Shown piece by piece: positions 33,443-44,876 of a stretch of DNA of 64,000 nucleotides. The DNA comes from Rhynchopus euleeides (taxonomy: Eukaryota > Euglenozoa > Diplonemea > Diplonemida > Diplonemidae): positions 744,569-808,568 of the forward strand of contig OY723249.1 of NCBI GenBank assembly GCA_963210315.1, in the 5' to 3' direction. The translations under genes were made by a program, and so were the position numbers. Every line of letters starts with the position of its first letter. The first letter of the stretch is position 1. Under the pieces are notes generated by a model, which worked only from the letters and a program-made list of their open reading frames with translations, did no database searches and was not told the DNA's origin.

Positions 33443-33798
33443 CAAGCCCTCAAGACTCTTGGAGCGGCCTGACTATTTAGTGTCTTTGTCGCAGCAAGGG
33501 GGCGATATATACCGCTTTTTTATTGATTTCACGTGTCAGTGTTTGACTTTTTCGCAACTTCATTTCTTCCTTTTCTCCCTCTCCAACCCCACCCGTGACA
33601 CCACCAGGGTTTAGCTAGCCCTGGTCCGATTATCCCCGGTTCTTCGCTGAAGAGACGCGGCCGGGGGGAGGGGTACGAAGAGTACGCGTCGAAACCGGTG
33701 TCACGTCGTGTTGGGGAATCCTTCGGGAGTGCGATACTGAAGGGGAGGTGCTACTGCCCGTGCAGGGCGACACCGCCTTAAAACTTCATAACCACACA
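33443..33798. repeat. 350-bp repeat, copy 2
   Basis: Direct copy of the preceding repeat, with a few differences (CTTGGAGCGG for CTTGAAGCGG, TCTTTGTCGC for TCTTCGTCGC). It carries the same TATA-like and hairpin sequences and is flanked by CA tracts. Confidence 0.85.
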
Positions 33799-34241
33799 CA
33801 AACCCTCTATTCCCCCAGGCCTGATGAGCAATCCCCCCTGCCTCATGTTGTGACTTCCTTTCTACCTTGCACAAAACATCCCATTTGCCCCTTTTCTTCC
33901 TTCGAAAGTGTTGTGACTACCCCCCCTTCCCCACCCCTCGGGAGTGCCACTCCTCTGGTGGTTAAAAGTGACCCGCCGTTGTGCCTTCGGCATCTGTTGC
34001 GTGTGCCGTCGTATTCTTCCTATGCACTAGTTATAGCTATCCGGGGGCGGCCTGCTGTCGCACCAGTGGGCTGCCCCACCTCTGCACCCTCGGTTTTTAA
34101 GATGTTCACCACAGCGGAGAATGATCCCCTTCTCTGTGGCGATCGAGCCAAGCTGGACGAGGTTCGCCTTGGGGCGAAGGTCATGTGGGCGGACAAAAGG
34201 TGCCTGCTCCTGAGACTCATCAGCAACCTGTTTCTTCCTTC
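33799..34241. other. Unique DNA between repeat copies 2 and 3
   Basis: About 440 bp with no supported gene; an open frame at the end (from MFTTAENDPLLCGDRAKLDE near 34100) reads into repeat copy 3 and lacks any known domain. It may be an exon fragment or chance. Confidence 0.3.
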
Positions 34242-34604
34242 AAGCCCTCAAGACTCTTGAAGCGGCCTGACTATTTAGTGTCTTCGTCGCAGCAAGGGGG
34301 CGATATATACCACCCTTTTTATTGATTTCACGTGTCAGTGTTTGACTTTTTCGCAACTTCATTTCTTCCTTTTTCTCCCTCTCCAACCCCACCCGTGACA
34401 CCACCAGGGTTTAGCTAGCCCTGGTCCGATTATCCCCGGTTCTTCGCTGAAGAGACGCGGCCGGGGGGAGGGGTACGAAGAGTACGCGTCGAAACCGGTG
34501 TCACGTCGTGTTGGGGAATCCTTCGGGAGTGCGATACTGAAGGGGAGGTGCTACTGCCCGTGCAGGGCGACACCGCCTTAAAACTTTATAACCACACACA
34601 CACA
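34242..34604. repeat. 350-bp repeat, copy 3
   Basis: Nearly identical to copy 1, including TACCACCCTTTTTATTG where copy 2 differs. The close match of copies 1 and 3 across an intervening diverged copy suggests gene conversion or more than one duplication step. Confidence 0.85.
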
Positions 34605-37600
34605 CGGGTGGGCGGGGAGTGGGCACAGATCCGCGCAGAGGTACCCACTTAAAACCACTATCACTACACACACACACCTCAATCATTTTAGTTTAGTGCA
34701 GGACGCACCGAGTGAGCTCAGGTGCTGCCTCCACTGTCCACACACACGAGTGAGGCGATGGCGTCACAAAGGAGGCATATATACGAACTTTGGGTATCGT
34801 TCTGACTTTTCTTCTCGCCTCGTGGCTTTTCCCCCCCGAATGATCTGCCTTCTGGTGTGCCAAGTCTCAAAATGCTGATGCGGGCAAAAAAAAATTACTC
34901 GTCAAAGTGGAGGTGGGGGGGAGGGGGAGGGGGGAGGGGACTGCTGCGACATTTCTGTTTTGCTACCCTGCGGGTGGGGGTGGGGGGTGGGGGGATTGCC
35001 TTTTGTATTGCTGTGCTCGAACCTCCGGTCCTTTGCTTCAGCTGGGAAGGGAAGGGGGGGAGGGGGGCCCGGGGCCGGGGGCGGAGGGGGGGGGGGAGAG
35101 AGAGAGAGAGTGGGGCTATGGCGGTGTGCCTTGAGCCTTTCACCTCTCGCCCCGCCTCCCCATCCCCCCCCCCCCCCCCCGGACACTCCGGAATGCAGCG
35201 AGGATGCCATTTTTTTTCCATTTTTTTCCTGATACTTTTTTTTGGGGGAGAGGAAGGGGAAGGGGTAGGCGACAAACGACGAGCTCGGCTCCACCATGCT
35301 CCGTTGACTCGCCACCGTGGGGGAGGGTGATTCTGCATTGCATATACCTTCCTCTTCCATCCCGACAAAGTGGGGTGGGTCTTGGTGCACGCACGCCCAG
35401 AGGTGGACATTTTATCTTTTTTTTGTAACAACGGCAGCCTGGCGTGTGAAACAGCCAGGGAAGTGCCGCTGGTGAATTTTTTTGCATTGACAGGACACGT
35501 AACACACACACACACCACCCATATGCCACCAGGACAAGCGCACCACACATACCCTCGATTTTTTTGTCCCGAGAAAAGGGCAAAATTCAAAGGCACGATG
35601 GATCACCCAGCCTTTTTAATGGCCGTCTCCTTCTCCCTCTCCTCACCCCACCCTGCACACACATACACACATCGTGGAGTACTTGTAGAAATTGTGGTGC
35701 GATATCCGCACAACTCTCCACATAATCCGCCCCCCCTCCCCCGCCCCCAGTACTGGTTTCTTTTTTTGGCGCAAAGTGGCTCGATACACGCCCTCGATGT
35801 GCAGTGTCGCAGCGTTGGCGTGTCATCTGCGAGAGTGAATGGAGCATGCCGAGAAGAGGAAAATGGTAAAAGAATGAGAGAGGGTGAGAGGGGGGGGGGG
35901 AGGCAGGGGGGATGTAGGCTTTGAACTCAGAAAAGCGGCAGAAAAAAGAAAACGGCGAACGCCCTAAGACAATGGGGCGCCACATCAGCACAGTTTAGCT
36001 TTTTTTTATGCCGGCAGAGCCGAGGCACCTCACCCCGCCCACCCCTCACCCCCCTTTCCTCCCAGCATGAACAAAAAATCACAAAAAAAAACAACGACAA
36101 CGAGAAGATGAGTTATGTATCAGTGTGACACACGCACAGGAGTCTCTCGGGAACCGGAGGGAACAGGACAGAAGATTCAGCCATAACTCCGACCCATCTC
36201 ACACAGCAAGCGCTACGGTTTGCATTCCTCCAGCTCTGCCAGCTGGGTGTGATGCATCCGCGCACGTGAATATTTTGAACGATAGAGTTTTTGCAGGCAG
36301 TGTGGAGGCCGCACCGAGCAGCTGCTCTTGATGCGTGTCCCAACACAATTTGTCATTCGTTCTCTCTTGTTTTGTTTGGAATCGACAGTCAACAGGCAAA
36401 GCCTGATCCTCCTTGCATTTGTATTTTCTGGCTCTGATGATACCCTTGCCAGACACGGCGTGTCGCGCGCGGCAGTTTTTTGGCATCGAGAGCGAGGAGT
36501 GAATATTAGTATTTAGTAAATGATTGACTTGCTACTTGGAATGGCTGACCCTCTCAGATCAGCACTGTCATTATTTTTCGGCAGGCGGGGGCGGGGGGCG
36601 GGGGGATTCTTGCAAAAGACCGCATAAATCACACACACACCCCCGCGCCCTTGATGCAACCCGCCACACACGCACTCACACCCCCACATCGACCCCACCT
36701 CCCCCCATGACCGCCTTTCCGTGATCATGGATCACCCGGAGGGCAGAAATGGGAGTGTGTTTGTGGGTCAGGGGATGCGTGGAACGGACAAACCACACAC
36801 AAAAAAAACATCAAAAAAATGAACCGCCGAAGCGAAGCGAGAAAAGGGAGGGAGGGTATGTGGCTTGTAGGAACAGTCGATTCAACGAAGAGAGATAGAG
36901 AGAGAACGGGGTGAGAGGAGAAGAGGAGAGGAGGGCAACGGCCATACTTTACCTTGGCGAAAGGGTGGGAGGGGGGGGGGGGGGATGGGCGCGTCTTCCG
37001 CTGCAGCCGAAAAGGGGGCGGGTCCCTGATGGAATAGGTCCGGCAAAAAAAACAACCGGCACACGCCAGCAGAGCGAGCGGATACCGACACCCCCACTCC
37101 CCCACCCCTCCCCTAGCCCGTAGTAAGACGGCCATCGCTGATGGGTCACCTTGCGTTTGATGTAGTATTTTATTCTGGCAACGAGACACGGACCTGACGT
37201 GCAGGCAGCCAAAAAAATTTGAAAAATAAGGGCCTTTTTTTGCTTCGGAGTCCTGGGCGTTAGCACCCCCACTTTTGGGAGATGCAGAAAACGCAAAAAA
37301 AACACAGAAAATCCGCTGAGGAGAGGAGGAGGGGTGGGGTGATGAGAAGGGAAACTGAGGGACAGCGACTCGCAGACTCTCGGGAAAACCTGCAGAAGAA
37401 GGCAGACGAGAGAGGTAGAAGGAAGGAGATACAGAGGGAGTGGTGGGGTGGAGCGGGGGGGGGGGGGGGGGGTGTGTGGTGTGGGGTTGATCAGGGGGTT
37501 TGACAGGCAGCATGCCTGCACCCTCCCCCAGCCCCCCCCCCCCCCCCATTCCGCCCCGCTGCCCGCGCGGGTTTTAAACTCTTTTCTGCCTGATCAAATG

Positions 37601-37690
37601 GTAAGCGCAAGCGAGTGGCACGATAAAAAAAAAGGGAGAGTGATTGGTGACAGGGGGCATAATAACCGGGCCGTCTGCAAAATCTGAATA
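34605..37690. other. Intergenic DNA, G/C-run rich, no supported gene
   Basis: Contains many poly(G), poly(C) and poly(T) runs (for example 34914-34940, 35166-35180, 36968-36982, 37457-37472, 37533-37548). Open frames here are low-complexity Pro/Gly/Ser translations of these runs and are not called. No structured RNA was recognised. Confidence 0.5.
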
Positions 37691-37702
37691 ATAATACTCC
37701 CA

Positions 37703-37763
37703 CGTCAGAGGTGAAATTCTTGGATCGCGGGAAGACGAACTTCTGCGAAATCATTCGACAAGG
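37703..37763 (+). pseudogene. 18S rRNA fragment (~61 bp)
   Basis: CGTCAGAGGTGAAATTCTTG followed by GATCGCGGGAAGACGAAC and TTCTGCGAAATCATTCGACA matches the highly conserved central part of eukaryotic small-subunit rRNA (the universal primer region with GTGAAATTCTTGGAT and GACGAACT). Flanking DNA on both sides is not rRNA: a C/G-run-rich intergenic sequence. So this is an isolated inserted fragment rather than an rRNA gene. The expected GCATTTGCCA-type end reads TCATTCGACA, indicating some divergence. Confidence 0.8.
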
Positions 37764-37994
37764 GAGAGAGAGAGAAGAAACCAGCAAAGAGGGGGGGGGG
37801 GGTTCTGTCGGATCCGCGAGATGAAAGCATCCCCCCCCCCCCAAAAAAAAAATTGAAATAAAAACCGCACCGCAAGCGACAACAGTGCCCATTTGGACAG
37901 TCATAACCCTCACACCGGGCCCTACACCATGTGTAGGATGGGCAGATGCATCCCGACATTTCTGACTTCTTCCATGCAATCTCTGGGGGAGGGG

Positions 37995-38080
37995 GGGGTG
38001 GGTAGTGAGGTAGAAGTAAAGGGAATCACAAGGATGATCACCTTTCACTCGATATGGAGGTTGTGTCTAAGATCCAGTGT
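37995..38080 (-). repeat. Short dispersed repeat (SINE-like), copy 3
   Basis: Same family as 14045-14127 and 28712-28796 (TAGAAGTAAA, CACAAGGATGATC, TTTCACTCGATATGGAGGTT). The region is bracketed by direct repeats TTCCATGCAATCTC at about 37973 and 38133, consistent with a target-site duplication around a roughly 145-bp insertion. Confidence 0.65.
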
Positions 38081-38169
38081 TTGTTATGTTCAGCCTGTGT
38101 TGTGTTGTTGTACCGTGTGTTGTGCAATAGTAGATTCCATGCAATCTCCGGGGAGAGGGGGGGGGGGGG

Positions 38170-41100
38170 TGTCGGTCGGCTCAAGAGGGAGAGAGCTGTC
38201 TCCAACCAGAGACAGTGTTGCATGTCACAGGACATAACGGTGCCAAAAAAAATTGGAAAAAAACCGAGACACAGCGATCAGAGAGTGGGTGGGAGGGGGC
38301 GGGGGGTTCGCACACACGGCTTTGCGATGCCAAGGATCGCAAACCCAACAAAAGATGGTCTGGGCTCAGGCAATTGGGGCCAGGCAGGGAGGAGATTCAT
38401 ATTTTCCTAAGTTCGGTCACGTCGCAAAGAACACCCTCAGATATGGATGGCTGGGTGAACCGAAGGCGGGCCCTGAAATGGGCAAATGCTGTATACTAAC
38501 TGTTGCCATTGATGTCGTCGGGACCGGGGGGGGGGGGGGGGGGGGGGAGGGGGGGGGGGCCGGCTGGGCGTTGGACGGGCAACCACAACAAAACAAAGAG
38601 GCCAGTCAAGTTGCTTGTGTGTGTTGCAGCCGATCAGGATTTTCTACTCTCACGGGAACAAACTATCACGGCGGTTCCTTGGATCCGGCCCAAACAAAAT
38701 AGGCGGATCAACTCGTGAATCGCCTAGAGTGGCCCAGACTACATAGTTTGGATCATGGGGGGGGGGGGGGGGTCGTCAAAAGCGCAGACTTCTTTTGCTT
38801 TTTCTTTGGATTTTCGCCACGCCAGCAGAATATCCGGCAAAAAAAAACGCAGGCAGATCCGGCCTTTTGGACGTTGGACGAAGCCTCCCACCCCGTGATG
38901 TTGATTTTTTTTGGAAAATATTCTTTCAAGGGTAATCTCGTGCCGGATTTTCTTGGCAATACTAATCTACAACCTCACAAGAAAACGAAAAACAAAAGAG
39001 AAAGGAGTTATGAGAGACTGGGCCGTTTCATAACTCATGCCATTTGGGTTGTTTGGTATGGGCAGGGGGCGCGGGGGCCAATCTGGCACGGCTTGCCGCT
39101 GGTGGGGAAGCTCGCTTCCCGAGTCCCCCACCCTCGGCTGATTTAAATGGTTGCAACGGTTCACACAACGTACACAAGGGCGCGCTGAAAAGAAGAGGGG
39201 GTCGGCGGATGCACATTATTGCGATCTGGAGAGTGACCCACCCTTCGTTATCTCAAGAATCGAGAGGCGTTGCCGTTTGCTACCCCTCCCTTTCCTCCCT
39301 TGCCTGGCGCACCGAGCGGCCATGCAGGAATACCACAACATCTCGTTTTTTCTCGTCGGAGGAGCCCATCCAGACCCACAAATGCCGGAAGCTTGAAATA
39401 TTTTTGTCTCGTTTGGTGGCACGGCTTGGTCAATGGACTGAAAGGCAAGGGGTGTGTAGGGGGGGATTTTCAGGGGGGTTTTTTTTATAGATTCTGCCAT
39501 CATCACTTCCTTTTTCTGTGCGGGGTGAACTCCAAAGCCTTGTGACATGCACAGGGGATGGAGACGGGGCAGAATTCTATTTTTGATGCAGAATCCGGAG
39601 AATCTGGATTGTTGAACAACACACAGTCGGACAATATCAACCGGAAACCAGAAACCGCAGCACAAGTGTTGCCGTTCCGGCTCACTGATCTGGCAGTATA
39701 TTACCGTTGAAGGGAGGCAGGTGGCGAGGGTGATGACCCTGCTTAGACACAAGAGGGCCTTCACAAAGGCTTGAATGACATGTTCCTTGGAGACACCGAA
39801 ATAATTAAAGGCTGGGGAAAGTGCGGGGAGGGCGGGAGGTGCAGCCATGCGGGTGATTCAGGAACTGGCCCGTGGAATACAGCAAATTGGACCCCTCTCA
39901 CCCCCCCCCCCTAAGGCCACCACGCAAAAAATCCTGGAGTAATGTGGTTTGGCAGGGTCGGCTGCGTGTGTGAGGCCAACTTATACTGAAACCAGCCACG
40001 ACCCCACCTGCAGGACAGCCTGAGATATACCTTGAAATACGGGCCGATTTGCGAACTGTATCGCTTTTCTCCTGTGATTTGGTATTTGTTGGCAGTCGCT
40101 ACTTTGTAGCGGTCTCCTCTTGCTTCGGCCACCCAGGGAGGGTGGCACCAGGCGAGGTGGAATGTGGCAGTGCACATCCATTAAGCGCAAAGAGTCCGGG
40201 TTTTTGTTTGTGCGCACGAGCGATGATGATAGGTTCAGCATGCCTATCTGCCCCTGACAGGATCGAAAAGTTAAATGAAATCATGAACGGCAGCAATACA
40301 GAAAGCAACATCTCAGGCAAGCAGTATGCACCCCACCCTAGGCCAAATGTGATGAAGGCGTCGAAACGAGCAGGAATTTGCATGGGGTCCCATGCATGGG
40401 ATGTGGTCCCACCCCGTCGATCCCCTCTTCGACAGCCGTTTGTTCACACCACCCGCAGAGGTGGTGAGAGGGCCGCCCTTTTGTTTCCTGGGCGAGATGA
40501 AGGTGGGTGATATACCCACCCCAAGATTCAGGTGTGCGGATTTCTTTTCCATTCGTCACTTCGCGATTCCGCTGCGCTTCGTCGCTCGTAACTTTCTAAG
40601 TTGTAAAGAACACAACAATAAGCCCGCAAAACTGGCATGAACCAAGTTTGGCGAGATGACGAGCCCGCAAGGGTGGGGTGCTTGGAACAGCATCGGTGGG
40701 GAATGCAGAACACCGACATCGAAAAACAGAAAATTTATGATGGGGAGGCATGCTTTGTGGGGCCTGGCTTTGTGTTGCCAGACGGGCCGAGGGGGTCTCA
40801 GCGGGAAGCTGCCTCCTCAGCCTTGCCACCGTCAAATGTGCGTTGTGATGCCGATGCACCGGTCGCATCTGGCATGCACTCAATATGACATCATGCTCGC
40901 AAACAGGTCTGCAAATTGCAACGAAGATAATTATGGCGACACACAATGCAAAGGAATCGGCAGGACTATAATGAATCGCTCTTCTTTGCTGCATGACGCG
41001 GTGAACGATGCGCTGCACTGCATACCGAGTGCACTGCACAGCTGGCTCCCGCAACAGGGGGCGCAGCAGCTCATGTAGGGAGGGCGTGTGACACTCAGAG

Positions 41101-42100
41101 TATCGGGCAGTGTTGAACGAGTTTTAGACATGCTCGTCACAGCCCCGGCGGGAGGGGACGCTGTGTTTGAAGTAGTGGCAAACATACTATGTCCACCAGC
41201 ACTGCGCCGTGGCCCAGATGGTTTACGCAACAATGCCCACACCCCCCGCCTGCCAGTGTTTAGGGGGCGGGGGTTGCGGGTTTGCCGGGGATTGGGTTGG
41301 GTTGGGTCTGGACACAGAAATCGGAGTTCAGCGCAGGGATCCTTCGTCGAGAGACCGAGAGGGCTACCTTGCTTGTGACTCTGACGCCTGATTTGGCAAT
41401 CTCTTCTTCTTCGCCGAACGCTTCACCCACGAAACTGTGCTGTGGGGGGGGGGGGGGGGGGGGGAAGCACGGAGCGTTGCGTGAGGCGAACACAAAAGGA
41501 ACAGGGGCAAATGAGTCGCAGGGTGGGCGCCGTCTGGTTTTCCAAGCCACGGCGTGTCTGCAAAAAAAACAAGAAGTATCCCAGCAAAAAAAAGAGGCAC
41601 AGACAGCTTTCCCCAGTGAGGCTACACCGAAATATCGAAAAAAACGAGGAAACGAGCCCGCCCTTGAGCTTCCATTCACGGAAGCGGAAGCTGAGGGCGT
41701 TTGGGTGGCATGTCAGCCAAGAAGAATATAGTAAAGCACACCGACAATGCACCCCGAAACGGTTCTGCAAGGTGGGTGCGAGTCCACATGTCCGTGGGAG
41801 GGATCCCACCGCAGCTCCCTCCCTCCCAGACCCCATCATACAACGGCCATCGCTGTGGGAAGACAGAAACATGATGGCGGGCATCACACTTTTCAATTAT
41901 CTCCACAGGAACAGGATAAGGAGGAGGGCCCCGAAAAATGGGCAAAGAGAAAATGGGCAAAGAACGAACACACTCGCATTCTTTTTTGCGACCTGCATCG
42001 GTACTTCTTAAGAATGCAGTGGACCATGGGGGGCTTCCTTCTTCACCACCGGCCTGCAGGCCACACAAAACACACACACGCCACAAAGGTATTGAGCGGC
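38170..42100. other. Intergenic DNA, no supported gene
   Basis: About 3.9 kb with long G-runs (38527-38547, 38758-38772, 41443-41463). The open frames present (for example 39216-39848 on minus and 40596-41054 on minus) lack recognisable domains and are not called. Confidence 0.45.
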
Positions 42101-42379
42101 GGGCATGCTGAAGAATTATGGCATGAAGTCTTTGAGGCAGACCTGCATATTTTTTTTTTGGGGGGGGGGGGGACATCAACTACAACCCTCACCACGTGCA
42201 GTACAGCCAGGGCGGCGGCGTGCACAATGTTACCAGAAGGCGGTGTTAGCTTTTGAACGGTTTGAACGGTGTTTCTATTTCTCGGGCCACCTCGTTTTCC
42301 TTGGTTCGTTATCTGGCATGTCGAACGTCGCATTCATCACACACACACACACAGGAGGAGAGAGGGATACACGGGCAGG

Positions 42380-44873
42380 ATGTCACAGGCCGACCTCCAC
42401 GGGGTCTCCTCCGGTAACACCGGCCCCCAGGCCGGTGGCCAACAGGCCGCCCCCCTGCCCCCCCTCGTTTTCAACGAACCCCGGGAATACACCCTCGGGC
42501 CCCTCCCCCCCCCTGTACCGCGCGGCGCATGTCCGCGCCATCCTCCGCCATCTCCAGTGGGAGGCGCATGTCGAGGAGCCGAAGGACGGCGTAGCCGTCG
42601 TCATCGCGGACAGCCCCCCCCCCCCCCCCCCCTCTGGCACCCCCCCCACATGGTCGGTGCAGGTGAACGGCAAGGCCGTGGCCCTCACGGACACGGCGAT
42701 GCTGGAGGAGGAGAAGCGGCGGCTGGCGGAGGAGCGGAAGAAGGGAGAGGAGCTGGACCGCCTCAAGAGGCGGTACGACGGCCTCCAGGCCAGAGTGCGG
42801 GAGGAGCGCGAGGCGGCGGCGAAGGCGGGCCGGGCCGCCAAGTCCAGGACGCACCTGGGGAAGACCGGACGCGGGGGTGGCGCCGCAGCGGCTGCGCAGC
42901 AACACGCGCAGCAGGCCCGCCAGCGCGTGGAGCGGCTCCAGAAGGACCTGGAGCGTCTGGGCCGCCGCCTGGTGGCCCTCGGCCATGACCCCGCCGCAGC
43001 CACCGCCGCCGCCACCGCAGCTGACCCCGGCGCCAGTGCCCCCACGCAGGACGGCGTACCCGCGCTGCAGCAGGAGGTGCAGCGCCTGCATGATCTGCTC
43101 AAGGAGCAGCAGAGACAGCAGGACCTGCAACGGCAGCGCCTTGAGCAACAACTCGCTGCACAACAAGGCCACCAGCAAGCGACCACGCAAGGGGAGCGCG
43201 CCGAAGTGCGGCGACTTCAACAGGAGCTTGGGGAGCAGAGGGCAGCCGCGCAGGAGGAGCACGCCGAGGTACGGCGACTCCATCAACAGCTCGGGGAGCA
43301 GCAAGCCCGGCAGGATGAGCTCCTGCAGCGCCTGGCAGCCCAGCAGCGCCAGCTGGACGACCTCCAGGAGCGTCCCGCCGCGACCCCCCCTCAGCCTGGC
43401 ACGCCGAAGGCTGTGCGCGAGCTGAAGACGCAGCTGGAGGGGCAGGGCGTGGAGCACGCCCGAGTGCACGGGGAGCTGCGCGGCCTGCTTGTTGGCCTGC
43501 GCAAGGACGCGGAGAGCGGCCTCGGGGAAGAGCGCCGCAGGGGTGAGGCCCTCGGCGGGAGGGCGGCGAAGCTGGAGGCGAGCCTCCGGGCAGTGCGGGA
43601 GCAGCTGCAGCAGCACGCCACCCGCCACGACCAGGGCGAGGAGCACCGCAACGCCCTGCTCGCGGAGGTGCAGGGGGCCCGGGAGGCGATGCTGGGGCTG
43701 CAGGGGAGCGTGGGGGAGGCGCAGCAGGCACTGCCCCAGCTCCAGGCGAAATCCCTGCAGACGGGGATGAGCGGCCTCCGCAAGGAGCTCAAGTCCTTCA
43801 AGGACGAGCAGAGGAGGGTGAGCAGCGCGGGGCAGGCAGAGGTCGCCCGCATCACGGCCGCGCTGAGCGAGCAGCAGCAGAAGGGGGTGGAGCTGCTGTC
43901 GCGTATGGCCGCCGTCGCCGATGAGGGGCGCCTCAGCCAAGCCCAGGCGGACGCGCGCCTGACAGCCGCCCTCGCCGACGTGCAGGCGACAGCGCAAGCG
44001 ACTGCGGAAGGCCTGCGGGCCGCGAGCGAGCAGCAGCTGGGCGAGCTCCGGGAGGAGCTGGGCAGGCAGCGCGTGGGCAACGATGCCCAGCAGGCCATGG
44101 TGGCGGACGGGCGGCGGCAGCTGGAGGGGATGCGCGCCGAGCTCGCTGAATCACAGCGGGCAGTCGCGGAGGAGACGAGGGCGCACCTCGCCGAGCTCCA
44201 CCACCACTACCATGCCCAGCCCGCCCGGGGGAGGCCAGGTGAGCAGCGCAGGAGCCGGTGCCGCTCCCCGCGGCGGGCCCGCAAACGCGAGGGCAGGGAC
44301 ACCTCCAGGGAACGGGAGAGGGCCTCGGCGACCCTGCAAGAGGTCATCCGCGAGGATGCGCAGGTGAGGGAGGCGCTGCTCCATGCAAATGCAACGGCAA
44401 CGGCAGCAACAACAACAGCAACAACGGCGCCACCCCCCCCAGTGGCGGCAACAGCGGAGCCGGCCAAGACTGAAACGGCAGTCGCGCCACCACCGGCGGG
44501 GGCTGACCAACCTGCCCCTACAGCCAACGCTGACCTCGAACCCCCCGCGTCTGATAGCAACAACAACACCACCACCGCCACCTCCGCAGCGCCCGCAGCC
44601 GCCCCTGCGCCCGGGGATACACCCGTGCCCGCACCGCAGCAGCAGCAGCAGCCTGACCCCGGATGCGGAGGCGAAGGGCAGCCCCCGGCGTCCGAGCAGC
44701 TACCCCCCCCTCAGCAACCCGCGCTCGGGAACAAAGGGGCCGAGGCCGGACAAGGGGACGCGGCAGCTGATCAGGACGTCAACGACACACCCCGGGTGGC
44801 GGGGAAGGGCGCGGGCAAGAACGGCAAGGCACCCCGACTGTGGAGGGGGGCTAAGCGCTACACCCCCTACTAG
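42380..44873 (+). CDS. LINE ORF1, coiled-coil protein
   Basis: The likely start is ATG 42380 (MSQADLHGVSSGNTG...). That frame reads through a Pro-rich segment and must shift at the long C-run near 42505-42515 to continue as AAHVRAILRHLQWEAHVEEP. The rest is open to the stop at 44873: a short folded segment (WSVQVNGKAVALTD), then more than 500 residues of Gln/Glu/Arg/Leu heptad coiled coil, a basic Ser/Arg patch (RRSRCRSPRRARKR) and a low-complexity Pro/Thr/Asn tail. No CCHC knuckles or RRM were seen. The coiled coil and basic patch fit an RNA-binding, self-associating LINE ORF1 product. The frame shift may be a homopolymer sequencing error. The stop is a UAG in the same frame as ORF2. Confidence 0.7.
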
Positions 44874-44876
44874 GGG

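Noticed and set aside
36725-37549. 274-codon Pro/Ser-rich minus-strand frame
   Set aside because: Low-complexity translation across G-runs and homopolymers; no signal of a real protein.
42471-43997. 508-codon minus-strand Leu-rich frame
   Set aside because: Antisense of the ORF1 coiled coil; Leu richness mirrors CAG/CTG codons.
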